A stretch of DNA of 64,000 nt from contig JADJDU010000008.1 in NCBI GenBank assembly GCA_016702505.1, positions 170,135 through 234,134 on the forward strand, written 5' to 3'. A program made the position numbers and the translations under genes. The DNA is from Microthrixaceae bacterium (GTDB taxonomy: Bacteria > Actinomycetota > Acidimicrobiia > Acidimicrobiales > Iamiaceae). Shown here one piece after another: positions 1 through 9,283 of the stretch (its first letter is position 1; each line of letters begins with the position of its first letter). The notes beneath the pieces were generated by a model that searched no databases, had not been told where the DNA came from, and saw only the letters and a program-made list of their open reading frames with translations.

Positions 1-1
1 C

Positions 2-3000
2 ACCACGCTGGTCCGCGATCCGGACACGTTGGCGCTTGAGCAGGTCACGTCTCCCAGCGGGGTGGTGGTGTTTGAGAATGATGCTCGTGGGAATCGGGTG
101 ATGGCCCGTGATGCGTCGGGTCGGGTGACGCGTTGGACCTACAACTTGTTTGATCAGGTGACGTCGGTGTCGGTGGGTGAGACGGGGGCCCCGTTGCTGG
201 TGTCGACGGTGGGGGTGGTGACTTCGACGGTCGCCTATAACGCGGATGGTATGCCGGAGACGGTGGTGGAAGCCGCTGGCACTCCTGATGAGGCGGTGTC
301 GTCGTTGGTGTATGACCCGGTTCATCGCGAGGATTTGCGTGAGGTGGTCGATGGTCGGGGTGAGCATTGGCTGTACACCTACGACGAGTTGACTGGTGAT
401 TTGGTGTCGGTGACGGACCCGGAGGGCAACAAGACGTCGATGGACTATGACTCGATCGGGCGTCTGGAGTGGGTGGTGGCCCCGAAAGGCAATTTGGCTG
501 GCGCAGATCCGCAGTTGTGGAAGACGACGGTGGTGTCTGATGCGTTTGGTCGGGTGATCGAGGAGACCGATCCGTTGGGCAACCGGGTGAAGACAGGGTT
601 CGACGCCAACGGGAACATGATCCGGGTGGAGACCGGCTTGTCAGCGACGGTCACCACAGGTGACGTGACCACCTATGGCTATGACGCCGTGGATCGGCTC
701 ACGTCGGTGGATCCACCCGGTCCCGGTGCCCGCACCTATTCCTATGACGCGGATGGTCGCAGAGTGGGGTTCGTAAACGAGTTGGGAGAGCAGGGCGGGG
801 CTTGGGCCTATGGCTATGACGGTCTGGGGCGTTTGGTCTCGCAGCGCGACCCTGCCGGGGAGGTCACCTCCTATGGCTGGGATGGTGAGGGCCGGTTGGG
901 GACGATCACCCAACCCGGCGGCAACTGCGCTGTCTCACCCAAGACCGGGTGTGTGACCTACTCGTATGATCCGGCGGGGCGTCCGGTTGGGGTGGATTAC
1001 GCGGATCCTGGGACTCCTGATGTTGAGAACATCACCTATGACGTGATCGGCCGCCGTACCCATGCCAGTCGGGGCGGTGACACTGAGATGTGGGTGTGGG
1101 ATCAGCGTTCCAGGTTGAAGTCCCACACCGATGTGAACGGCCGTTCCACTGGTTATGGCTGGGATGACATGTCGAACCTGACGTCGATCTCCTACCCCGG
1201 TCAGTCCACACCCGTGACGAGGGCCTTCGACGGGGCCGGCAGGATGGTGTCGGTTACGGATTGGGCGGACCGGCTCACCACGTTTGGTTATGACCAGAAC
1301 AGCAACTGGTCCGAGACGGTGTTCCCGGTGTCGTCGCAGAACCGTGACGTGTACAGCTTTGACCGGGCAGATCGGATGGTCGGTGTCACCTGGAACCGCG
1401 GCTCGACAATGCTGGGCAGCCTCGCGTATGGGCCCCGCGACCTGAAGGGCCAGGTCACCACCGTCACCGGGACCGGCGTGGTCGCTGGTCAGAACCGGTC
1501 GTGGTCCTATGACGACCGGGACCGCCTCACTTCGACTGGGACGGAGGGGTTCGGGTTTGATGCGGCTACGAACCTGGTGGATGCGGATGGTGTGTTGCAG
1601 GTGTTCGACCCCGCCCAGCGCTTGTGTTGGACATCGCAAACCGTCGAGGGTGGTGATTGTGGGACCACACCTGAGGATGCGACCACCTTCGGTTATGACG
1701 CCCGCGGTAATCGGACGTCGATGACGTTCGCGTCGGGTGCGACCGCGACGTATGGGTTTGATGCCGAGAACCGCATGACGTCGGCGGTGTTGCCGACGAC
1801 ATGGCAAGACGACACTGTCCGCCAGTACGTCCCCGTTTCTGCTACCCGTGTCGCGGACAGCGCGGCGGGCACCGGTACTTGTGATGGGGTGCCGTGTGCC
1901 CGTATCGCCGCTGGTGATCCGGTGGCGGTGAAGGTTGTTGGTGTTGGTGGTGTCCCGGCTACGGGGGTGACGGCGGTGGTGGTGTCGATCGTCGCATCGG
2001 GCACCACATCGGATGGCTGGTTGGAGGTGAACCCGGCCGGGGACGCCGCGGCCGGAACCCTTCCACTGAATGCCGGGCAGACGTCGGCTCAGACGGTGAC
2101 GGCGAAGGTCGCCGCCAACGGCACCATCGTGCTCGCTTCTGATGTTGGGGTGGATGTGTCGGTCGATGTGGTCGGCTACTTCCGGGCGCCGTCCCCGTGG
2201 GTTCCGGCGTTGAACTACTGGCCGGTTACTCCTGCTGTTACCGCCGAATCGGTCTCGGGTGTCGGGACTTGTGATGGTTCGCCGTGCGGGACCCTGCCTG
2301 CTGGTGAAACCGACATCGCGACCGCTGGTCACGGCGGCATCCCCGCTGCTGGGGTGAACGCGGTGACGGTGTCGATCGTGGCCCAAAACTCCACTGGCGG
2401 CCACGTACGGGTCGCCCCGAACGGGATCGCATCAGCGGGTGAGTTGTCGTGGGAGGCGGGGAGTGTCGGGGCTGCTGGTGTGTTCACGGTTCCGTTGACC
2501 CCGGACGGGTCGATCACTCTCAACACCGCTGGTCCCACCAGCATTCGTGTTGCGGTCACCGGGTACTGGAAGATCCCCACCGGAACCGACACCGGGCTCG
2601 GCTTGGATCTGCTCGATGCCCCCACCCGCCTCGTCGACACCACAAACGGCACCGGGACCTGTGACGCAAACCCGTGTGGCACTCTGCAAGCGATGAACCC
2701 TGTCGACGTTCAGGTCACCGGCCAGGGCGGACTCACTGGTGATATCACTGCGGTGATGGTTTCGGTGACCGCGATCGACCCGACCGCGGCTGGTGTCGTC
2801 GGTGTCGGCGCACAAGAGGGTGAGCTCGATGGTGGGATCGTGGTGTTCGACCCCGCCCAACACGCGTCCACCACCATGATCGTCGCCCTCTCCGACACCG
2901 GAACCATCACCGTCGGGTCATGGACCGAAACCGATGTGGCAATCGATGTGATCGGCGTGTTTCGGGCCCCGACCCGCACCTACCGTTACGAATACGACAC

Positions 3001-3991
3001 CACCGGAATGCGCACCGCGAAACAACTAGACAACACGGCTGGTGCCGGTGCCGAGTGGCGTAAAGAACACACCTGGACCGCCGGAACCGGCCTCCCGCTA
3101 CTGCTCGCGGAGCATCAAGGAGGCCAGAGCACGTATGTGATCTACGGTCCTGGTGGGACACCGATCTATCAGATCAACAAAACCGGTGAAGTCATCTACC
3201 TCCACCAGGACCACCAGGCCTCCACAAGACTCACAACCAACGCCAACGGCACCACCCGCAACACCATCACCTACAACGCTCACGGCGAAATCACCGCCAA
3301 CACCAACTGGTGGCTCGAACAACCGCTCAACGGCTACACAGGCCAATACCACGACACAGAAACCGGCTACATCTACCTAAGAGCCCGCCATTACGACCCC
3401 ACAACCGGCCAATTCACAACCCTCGACCCACTAGTCGCAATCACCGAAGAACCCTATGGATACGTCTACGGTAACCCATCCAATTTTGGTGATCCTTTGG
3501 GTCTAGGAATCGACCTGCCTGGGAATTTTTGTATTCAGTATGGACCATCGGATGAGAGCTGTAATACAATTACCGACGAGATACGAGATGAGCACCCTGA
3601 AGCGGCACAGGAGGTCGTAGATTTTTCGAGCGGGGTGCTCGAGGTAAACCCCATAACTGCGACTACGAACGCAATCGGGGCGACCAATACTGGCCAATGT
3701 GCGGATGAGGGCTCAGGCTGGTTTAAGGCGGGGGTGATGTCGATGATGCTTGTGGACTTCCTGTCCTTCCCTGTTATCGGACAGGGTGGTGGAATAGTCA
3801 CTCATTGGGGGGCGGACTCACCTTGGGTTATGAATGGTGGAAAATCCTTCTTAAACTACCTGAAATCTGGAATGCTTGGGAAGGCGAAATACTCTTCGGG
3901 AGTAGAGAAGGCAATGGACGCGTCCAATCTGGCATGGCCGAAGGGGTGGGAATGGGTAAAGGGATTTCTTGGTCAGCGTGTTGTTAAATGA
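2..3991 (+). CDS. RHS/YD-repeat polymorphic toxin, 5' end cut by the window edge
   Basis: The frame is open to the left edge, so the true start lies outside; the TTG at 29 is probably internal. Many YD repeats (YDALGR-like units such as YDGLGRLVSQ) run from about 200 to 1800 and form the shell-like RHS cage. An insertion at about 1815-2970 holds three related beta-rich domains, each with a paired-cysteine motif (GTCDGVPC, GTCDGSPC, GTCDANPC). The RHS core resumes after 2970 and ends with YLRARHYDPTTGQF and the DPLGLG boundary at about 3493-3510. That boundary normally precedes the variable toxic tip. The tip (3511-3988, about 160 residues) is richer in A/T, contains a hydrophobic stretch and ends in a Trp/Lys-rich tail (GWEWVKGFLGQRVVK). 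Known for the family: the cage encloses a C-terminal toxin used in competition between cells. The activity of this tip is not visible from motifs. Confidence 0.9.
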   Translation, partial: TTLVRDPDTLALEQVTSPSGVVVFENDARGNRVMARDASGRVTRWTYNLFDQVTSVSVGETGAPLLVSTVGVVTSTVAYNADGMPETVVEAAGTPDEAVSSLVYDPVHREDLREVVDGRGEHWLYTYDELTGDLVSVTDPEGNKTSMDYDSIGRLEWVVAPKGNLAGADPQLWKTTVVSDAFGRVIEETDPLGNRVKTGFDANGNMIRVETGLSATVTTGDVTTYGYDAVDRLTSVDPPGPGARTYSYDADGRRVGFVNELGEQGGAWAYGYDGLGRLVSQRDPAGEVTSYGWDGEGRLGTITQPGGNCAVSPKTGCVTYSYDPAGRPVGVDYADPGTPDVENITYDVIGRRTHASRGGDTEMWVWDQRSRLKSHTDVNGRSTGYGWDDMSNLTSISYPGQSTPVTRAFDGAGRMVSVTDWADRLTTFGYDQNSNWSETVFPVSSQNRDVYSFDRADRMVGVTWNRGSTMLGSLAYGPRDLKGQVTTVTGTGVVAGQNRSWSYDDRDRLTSTGTEGFGFDAATNLVDADGVLQVFDPAQRLCWTSQTVEGGDCGTTPEDATTFGYDARGNRTSMTFASGATATYGFDAENRMTSAVLPTTWQDDTVRQYVPVSATRVADSAAGTGTCDGVPCARIAAGDPVAVKVVGVGGVPATGVTAVVVSIVASGTTSDGWLEVNPAGDAAAGTLPLNAGQTSAQTVTAKVAANGTIVLASDVGVDVSVDVVGYFRAPSPWVPALNYWPVTPAVTAESVSGVGTCDGSPCGTLPAGETDIATAGHGGIPAAGVNAVTVSIVAQNSTGGHVRVAPNGIASAGELSWEAGSVGAAGVFTVPLTPDGSITLNTAGPTSIRVAVTGYWKIPTGTDTGLGLDLLDAPTRLVDTTNGTGTCDANPCGTLQAMNPVDVQVTGQGGLTGDITAVMVSVTAIDPTAAGVVGVGAQEGELDGGIVVFDPAQHASTTMIVALSDTGTITVGSWTETDVAIDVIGVFRAPTRTYRYEYDTTGMRTAKQLDNTAGAGAEWRKEHTWTAGTGLPLLLAEHQGGQSTYVIYGPGGTPIYQINKTGEVIYLHQDHQASTRLTTNANGTTRNTITYNAHGEITANTNWWLEQPLNGYTGQYHDTETGYIYLRARHYDPTTGQFTTLDPLVAITEEPYGYVYGNPSNFGDPLGLGIDLPGNFCIQYGPSDESCNTITDEIRDEHPEAAQEVVDFSSGVLEVNPITATTNAIGATNTGQCADEGSGWFKAGVMSMMLVDFLSFPVIGQGGGIVTHWGADSPWVMNGGKSFLNYLKSGMLGKAKYSSGVEKAMDASNLAWPKGWEWVKGFLGQRVVK

Positions 3992-4323
3992 CGCCGACAT
4001 CGGAGGTAGTGTTCCATACTGCGGCAGCATTATTGTCCGTAAAGTGTCTATATCAAATTGGAGTTGGAATGGTACACTTCCGGGCTGGTGTTCGTGGCGT
4101 TCGAATCAATGTGTCGCCTGTTGTGGCTATTGACCCGCCGCTAATTCTGATCATTACATTCGTTGCTGCTGGAGTTGATGATCCAATATTGCCGTGGCCG
4201 GTGGTGATGGCAATGCTTACTTCTGTCGTGGCTGGATCGTATTTGTCGTGGGGTGTGCTTTATCGTGCTGGATTGCTATGTGGTTTTCGCGCTCGGGCCA
4301 AAGGTGCGTCCGACAAGACATGA
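3988..4323 (+). CDS. Small membrane protein, candidate immunity protein
   Basis: A 111-residue protein whose ATG overlaps the TGA of the RHS gene (ATGA), which implies coupled translation. Three hydrophobic segments are visible at about residues 7-29, 45-64 and 70-98, with a basic C-terminal tail, so it probably sits in the inner membrane. I recognise no family. Genes placed directly behind RHS toxins are commonly cognate immunity proteins, so this is the first candidate, but the next gene (ADP-ribosylglycohydrolase) competes for that role. Base composition is lower in GC than the core genes and matches the RHS tip, which suggests that tip and protein arrived together. Confidence 0.6.
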   Translation: MTPTSEVVFHTAAALLSVKCLYQIGVGMVHFRAGVRGVRINVSPVVAIDPPLILIITFVAAGVDDPILPWPVVMAMLTSVVAGSYLSWGVLYRAGLLCGFRARAKGASDKT

Positions 4324-4446
4324 GGGTCCTTTGGTCATGGCGGTGATAGGCTTGTTTGGCGCATGGCATTGGCCTACTCCGGACGTCTGGCGACGTATGA
4401 GTTTTGACAGTGCGACACAGTTCCGACCGTCCTCCGGTGAGCCGAG

Positions 4447-5286
4447 ATGTTGGTAGAGTTGGCGATCGCCGATGCCTATGGTGCTGGATTCGAGTTCCGA
4501 AATGGGTTCTATATACGTACGTTCAATAGGCTGGACCGATATCATCGGCCAGCCTTGAGTTTAGCTAAACCTGGTAGATACTCCGACGATACGCAAATGA
4601 CACTTGCCATAACGGAGGCGCTCCTTTCTGGTGAATTGTGGTCACCTGATCTCATTGCTGACTCATTTGTTCGAGTTTTCAAGCGGGATCCCCGAGGTGG
4701 ATATGCGCCTCGGTTCGGGCGCTTTTTGCAACGCGTCACGGATGGTGATGACTTCCTTGCACGAATTCGCCCCCAAAGTGATCGTAGTGGTGCAGCGATG
4801 CGAGCTGGTCCGATCGGTCTGATTGCCAATGTTGAGGAGCTGTTGTGGTGCGCTGAGTTGCAGGCGCGAGTTACACATGACACGCCAGGAGGCGTTTCCT
4901 CGTCCATGGCGGCAGCCTTGATGGTTCACTACTTCTTCTACAAGATTGGTGCGCCTGACAGATTGGCGGAGTTTGTTGCCGAGTACGTGCCAGGGCCCTG
5001 GAGAATGCCATGGAAGGGACGAGTGTCAATGAATGGAGTTGACTGTGTTAGCGCTGCGCTCACGGCGGTTTCACGACACCGATCGCTTGCTGAATTGCTG
5101 CGCGGGTGCGTCGACCTTGGCGGGGACGTCGACACAGTAGCGACTATTGCTCTCGCATCGGCATCCTGGTCAGTGGATTACGACAATGATATTCCAACAG
5201 TACTTATCGAGGGACTTGAATCAGGTCCATTTGGTATCGATTACCTCAAGGAGTTGGACCAGCAGATCATGACACTCGTTTGGTAG
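4447..5286 (+). CDS. ADP-ribosylglycohydrolase family protein (DraG/ARH-like)
   Basis: A 279-residue protein with the metal-binding signatures of ADP-ribosylglycohydrolases. The N-terminal AIADAYGAGFE corresponds to the usual AxGDAxGxxxE. YSDDTQMTLAI supplies aspartates for the dinuclear Mg site, GAAMRAGPIG and THDTPGG are typical mid-domain motifs, and GGDVDTVATIA supplies the second aspartate set. The family removes ADP-ribose from modified proteins or nucleic acids. A stop lies in frame at 4438, so ATG 4447 is the only sensible start, and the N-terminus is a few residues shorter than usual. It follows an RHS toxin, recalling Tri1, the glycohydrolase immunity protein of the ADP-ribosylating toxin Tre1. 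The link to this toxin is inference. The gene is A/T-richer than the housekeeping genes, consistent with transfer. Confidence 0.85.
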   Translation: MLVELAIADAYGAGFEFRNGFYIRTFNRLDRYHRPALSLAKPGRYSDDTQMTLAITEALLSGELWSPDLIADSFVRVFKRDPRGGYAPRFGRFLQRVTDGDDFLARIRPQSDRSGAAMRAGPIGLIANVEELLWCAELQARVTHDTPGGVSSSMAAALMVHYFFYKIGAPDRLAEFVAEYVPGPWRMPWKGRVSMNGVDCVSAALTAVSRHRSLAELLRGCVDLGGDVDTVATIALASASWSVDYDNDIPTVLIEGLESGPFGIDYLKELDQQIMTLVW

Positions 5287-5388
5287 GCTGTTGCGTTTCC
5301 AGCACCCGGCGAGCGGTGAACGGCCATGAAGCTTAGGTCACTCATCAAACGCACTGACTGCTGGAACCCGCCGTTGTCATCGGTGCGT

Positions 5389-6216
5389 TCAGTCGGCGTC
5401 TGCTGGCTGGTCTGGGGTTGACCAGGCTCGGTAGCGGTTATCGGTTACTGCAAGTTCTACGGTGATTCCGAAGGTTTTGGACAGGGACTTGGCGGTGATG
5501 GTTGTCGGGAGTGGGCCTGATGTAACCGTGGAGCCATCGCGCATCAACATGGCGTGGGTGAAGCCTGGTGGGATCTCTTCTACGTGGTGGGTGACCAGGA
5601 TCACCGGCGGGGTCTGGGGGTCGGCCGCCAAGCGGCCGAGTCGGCCCACCAGCTCTTCGCGGGCACCCAGGTCGAGACCGGCGGTTGGTTCGTCCAGAAT
5701 CAACAGATCGGGGTCTGTGGCCAGGGTGCGAGCCAACTGAACCCGTTGTCGTTCACCCGAGGACAGGGTGCCGAAGCGCTGGCGGGCGAGGGCGCTGGCT
5801 CCGACCGCGTCCAGTGCGTCGGCGGTGCGGGCCCGGTCGATCTCGTCGTAGGTGTGCCACCACGGTTCCAGGGCGCCTCGGCGGCCGGTCATCACCACAT
5901 CGGCGACGGACAGGTTGGGCCGGAACTGGTCGGCCAGAGCGGGGGAGGCGACCCCGATGCGGGTCCGGAGCTGGCGGACGTCGGTGTGGCCTAGACGCTC
6001 GCCCAGCACGGTTACCGACCCGGTTGTCGGGTGCTCCCACAAGGAAGCGATCCGAAGCAGGGTGGTCTTGCCGGCCCCGTTGGGACCGAGCACGACCCAC
6101 CGTTGCCCAGGTTCCACCGTCCAGTCGATGTCGCGCAGGATCCGTTGCCCGTCGCGGACCAGGGACACTCCGCGAAGCTCGACGGCCGGCTCGGGGGGAA
6201 CGACGGCGTCGGGCAT
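5389..6216 (-). CDS. ABC transporter ATP-binding protein
   Basis: A 275-residue nucleotide-binding subunit. It shows Walker A (GPNGAGKTTLLR), a Q-loop region, the signature LSSGERQRVQLAR, Walker B (LLILDEPTAGLD) and the H-loop (VTHHVEE). The ATG at 6216 (MPDAVVPPEP) is chosen because the open frame further upstream runs into the divergent npdG gene and does not look like protein. No permease gene lies beside it, so the substrate cannot be named. It resembles stand-alone ATPases annotated as ModF/PhnL-like. It is divergent from npdG with a 75-bp gap that must hold both promoters. Confidence 0.85.
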   Translation of the reverse strand: MPDAVVPPEPAVELRGVSLVRDGQRILRDIDWTVEPGQRWVVLGPNGAGKTTLLRIASLWEHPTTGSVTVLGERLGHTDVRQLRTRIGVASPALADQFRPNLSVADVVMTGRRGALEPWWHTYDEIDRARTADALDAVGASALARQRFGTLSSGERQRVQLARTLATDPDLLILDEPTAGLDLGAREELVGRLGRLAADPQTPPVILVTHHVEEIPPGFTHAMLMRDGSTVTSGPLPTTITAKSLSKTFGITVELAVTDNRYRAWSTPDQPADAD

Positions 6217-6291
6217 CAACGCACGGTATCGGGGCGCTGACTCGGCCCGGCTACCTGAGGTAACCGTGGAGGTTGGCCCTAGGGTTGCGCC

Positions 6292-7007
6292 GTGCAGATC
6301 GGCATCCTTGGAGGTACCGGACCCGCGGGCAGCGCTTTGGGCGTGCGCCTGGCATCGGTGGGGTTCGACGTGGTCATCGGCTCTCGGTCCAAGTATCGGG
6401 CCATGGAGGTGGTCGACAAGCTGCACGAGCAGTGGCCAGCGCTGAACCTGTCGGTGACCGCCGGAGACAATGCCGCGGCCGCGGCGGCCGACGTGGTTGT
6501 CATCGCCACGCCGTGGGACGCCGCCTACGGCACCGCCACCTCGGTCGCCGACGCCCTCGACGGCAAGGTCGTGATCTGCATGGCCAACGCCCTCACCCGC
6601 ATCGGCAAGGAGTTCCAACCTCTGGTTCCGCCCCGGGGTTCGGTGGCCGCCAGCGTGCAGGCCGCGGTGCCGGGCTGTCGGGTGGCGGCCGGTTTCCACC
6701 ACGTTCCGGCCAAGGAGCTCGGGGATCTCGATCACCCGATCGAGTCCGACGTGTTGATCTGTTCGGACTTCCCTGATGCCACCGAGGTGACCTCGGCGAT
6801 CGTGGCGGCGGTGCCCAACATGCGTCCGCTCGACGCCGGCGGCCTGTCCCAGGCCACCCCAATCGAGTCGTTCACCGCCGTTCTCCTCCAGCTCAACGTC
6901 CACTACCGGACCAGGGTGGCGGTCAAGTTCACCGGTATCCCCGAGCCGCAGCCGGTCGGTCCGGCGGAGGCCTCGCCCGAAGCCGCAACCGGGACGGAGG
7001 AGGCGTG

Positions 7008-7008
<1 letters not shown>
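6292..7008 (+). CDS. npdG: NADPH-dependent F420 reductase
   Basis: A 238-residue protein starting at GTG 6292. The N-terminal Rossmann motif MQIGILGGTGPAGSAL and the NADP-selective VIGSRSKYRA loop are characteristic of F420:NADP oxidoreductase (Fno/NpdG). The enzyme moves hydride between cofactor F420 and NADP in the cytoplasm. A later FHHVPAKELGDLD segment and the DAGGLSQATPIESFT region also fit the family. The C-terminal 20 residues are an Ala/Glu/Pro-rich tail. The stop overlaps the start of mshC (TGATG), so the two redox-cofactor genes are probably translated together. Confidence 0.88.
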
Positions 7009-8144
<1,136 letters not shown>

Positions 8145-8164
8145 TCCTGACACCCCGTCAGAAG

Positions 8165-8188
8165 TCGTGACATCTTCTGGTGTCACGA
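8165..8188. terminator. Inverted repeat downstream of mshC (terminator or operator)
   Basis: Perfect 8-bp arms TCGTGACA and TGTCACGA are separated by an 8-nt loop, 20 bp after the mshC stop and 82 bp before plsC. No U-run follows, as is common in actinobacterial terminators. The symmetry would also suit an operator for plsC. Confidence 0.45.
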
Positions 8189-8269
8189 TCAAATTCATTG
8201 CAGTCTCATCCACTCTGACGAAAACTGGTACGCACCGCGGCGCCAGATGAGGCATGATGAAGGTCCGCT

Positions 8270-9226
8270 ATGACTTCGGAAGACGTAGGAAAGCTGTACC
8301 CGGTCGCCAAGGCCGTGCTCACACCGATCTTTCGCGCCGCTTGGCGGTTCGACCTCCAGGGTTTGGAGAACATTCCCGCGGCGGGGCCGGCCATTCTGTG
8401 CCCCAACCACACCTCGGTGCTGGACTCGTTTTTCGTTCCCGCCATGCTTCCACGACGGGTCAGCTATGTGGGCAAGGCCGAGTACATGGACGACTGGAAG
8501 ACCCGCCGTCTGTTCCCGGCTCTGGGCATGATCCCCATCGACCGCAGCGGTGGAGACGCCGCCGAACGGGCACTGGCCACCGCTCAGCGCCTCCTCGAAC
8601 AGGGCGAGCTGTTCGGCATCTACCCCGAAGGCACGCGGTCGCGTGACGGCCGTCTCTACCGAGGCAAGACCGGCCCGGCCCGGCTGGCGCTGCGTACCGG
8701 CGCACCGATCATCCCCATCGGAATCCGTGGCGCCCGAGACGTCATGCCGCCCGACGCCAAGTTCCCCAGGCTGCGAATGCCGGTGACCATCACCTTCGGG
8801 CGCCCGATAGACGTCACCCGCTACATGAGCCGAGCCGATGACCACATGGTCCTGCGCCAGATCATCGACGAGGTCATGTACGAGATCCGAGAACTGTCGG
8901 GTCAGGAATACGTGAACGAGTACGCCGCCGGCCGCAAGCCAGCCCCGGTCGAGCCGGTCATAGACCTTCGTCCCACGCCCGAACCGGCGGCAGAGGCCGA
9001 ACTGCGCCCGGTACCAGCTCGCAACGGCAGCGGTGGAGCCAACGGCCACACCGGAACCAACGGCCACAACGGCCACAAGAACGGCCACTCCGAACCAGTG
9101 GCGGCTCCGGCCAACGCGGACGGCGCCAGCGACGCCGAGGACAGCGAGTTCGTACGAGCCACCCGGCCCCGGTCCTCGGCCGACGTGCTGCGCAACCCGC
9201 CGCGGCGAGCCCACCTCACCACCTGA
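8270..9226 (+). CDS. 1-acyl-sn-glycerol-3-phosphate acyltransferase (PlsC family)
   Basis: A 318-residue protein starting at ATG 8270. Acyltransferase motif I is NHTSVLD (HX4D catalytic pair) at about residues 45-51, and the phosphate-binding motif is PEGTRSRDG at about 120. The family acylates lysophosphatidate at the membrane face to make phosphatidate. Residues beyond about 215 form an unusual low-complexity tail: Pro/Glu-rich, then an Asn/Gly/His-rich stretch (GHTGTNGHNGHKNGH), then an Arg/Ser-rich end. The tail is outside the domain and probably disordered. The next gene, thrS, begins 57 bp downstream. Confidence 0.88.
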   Translation: MTSEDVGKLYPVAKAVLTPIFRAAWRFDLQGLENIPAAGPAILCPNHTSVLDSFFVPAMLPRRVSYVGKAEYMDDWKTRRLFPALGMIPIDRSGGDAAERALATAQRLLEQGELFGIYPEGTRSRDGRLYRGKTGPARLALRTGAPIIPIGIRGARDVMPPDAKFPRLRMPVTITFGRPIDVTRYMSRADDHMVLRQIIDEVMYEIRELSGQEYVNEYAAGRKPAPVEPVIDLRPTPEPAAEAELRPVPARNGSGGANGHTGTNGHNGHKNGHSEPVAAPANADGASDAEDSEFVRATRPRSSADVLRNPPRRAHLTT

Positions 9227-9283
9227 CGGCCAGGGGCCGAATCCACCTTCGGGGAGGGGTGGGCGAACGCCTACCATCCGACG

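Noticed and set aside
935..2404. A long minus-strand frame inside the RHS gene
   Set aside because: Arg/His-rich translation with no motifs; the plus strand encodes the RHS repeats.
6217..6903. N-terminal extension of the ABC ATPase into the npdG region
   Set aside because: The extension is antisense to npdG and not protein-like; ATG 6216 starts exactly before the ATPase fold.
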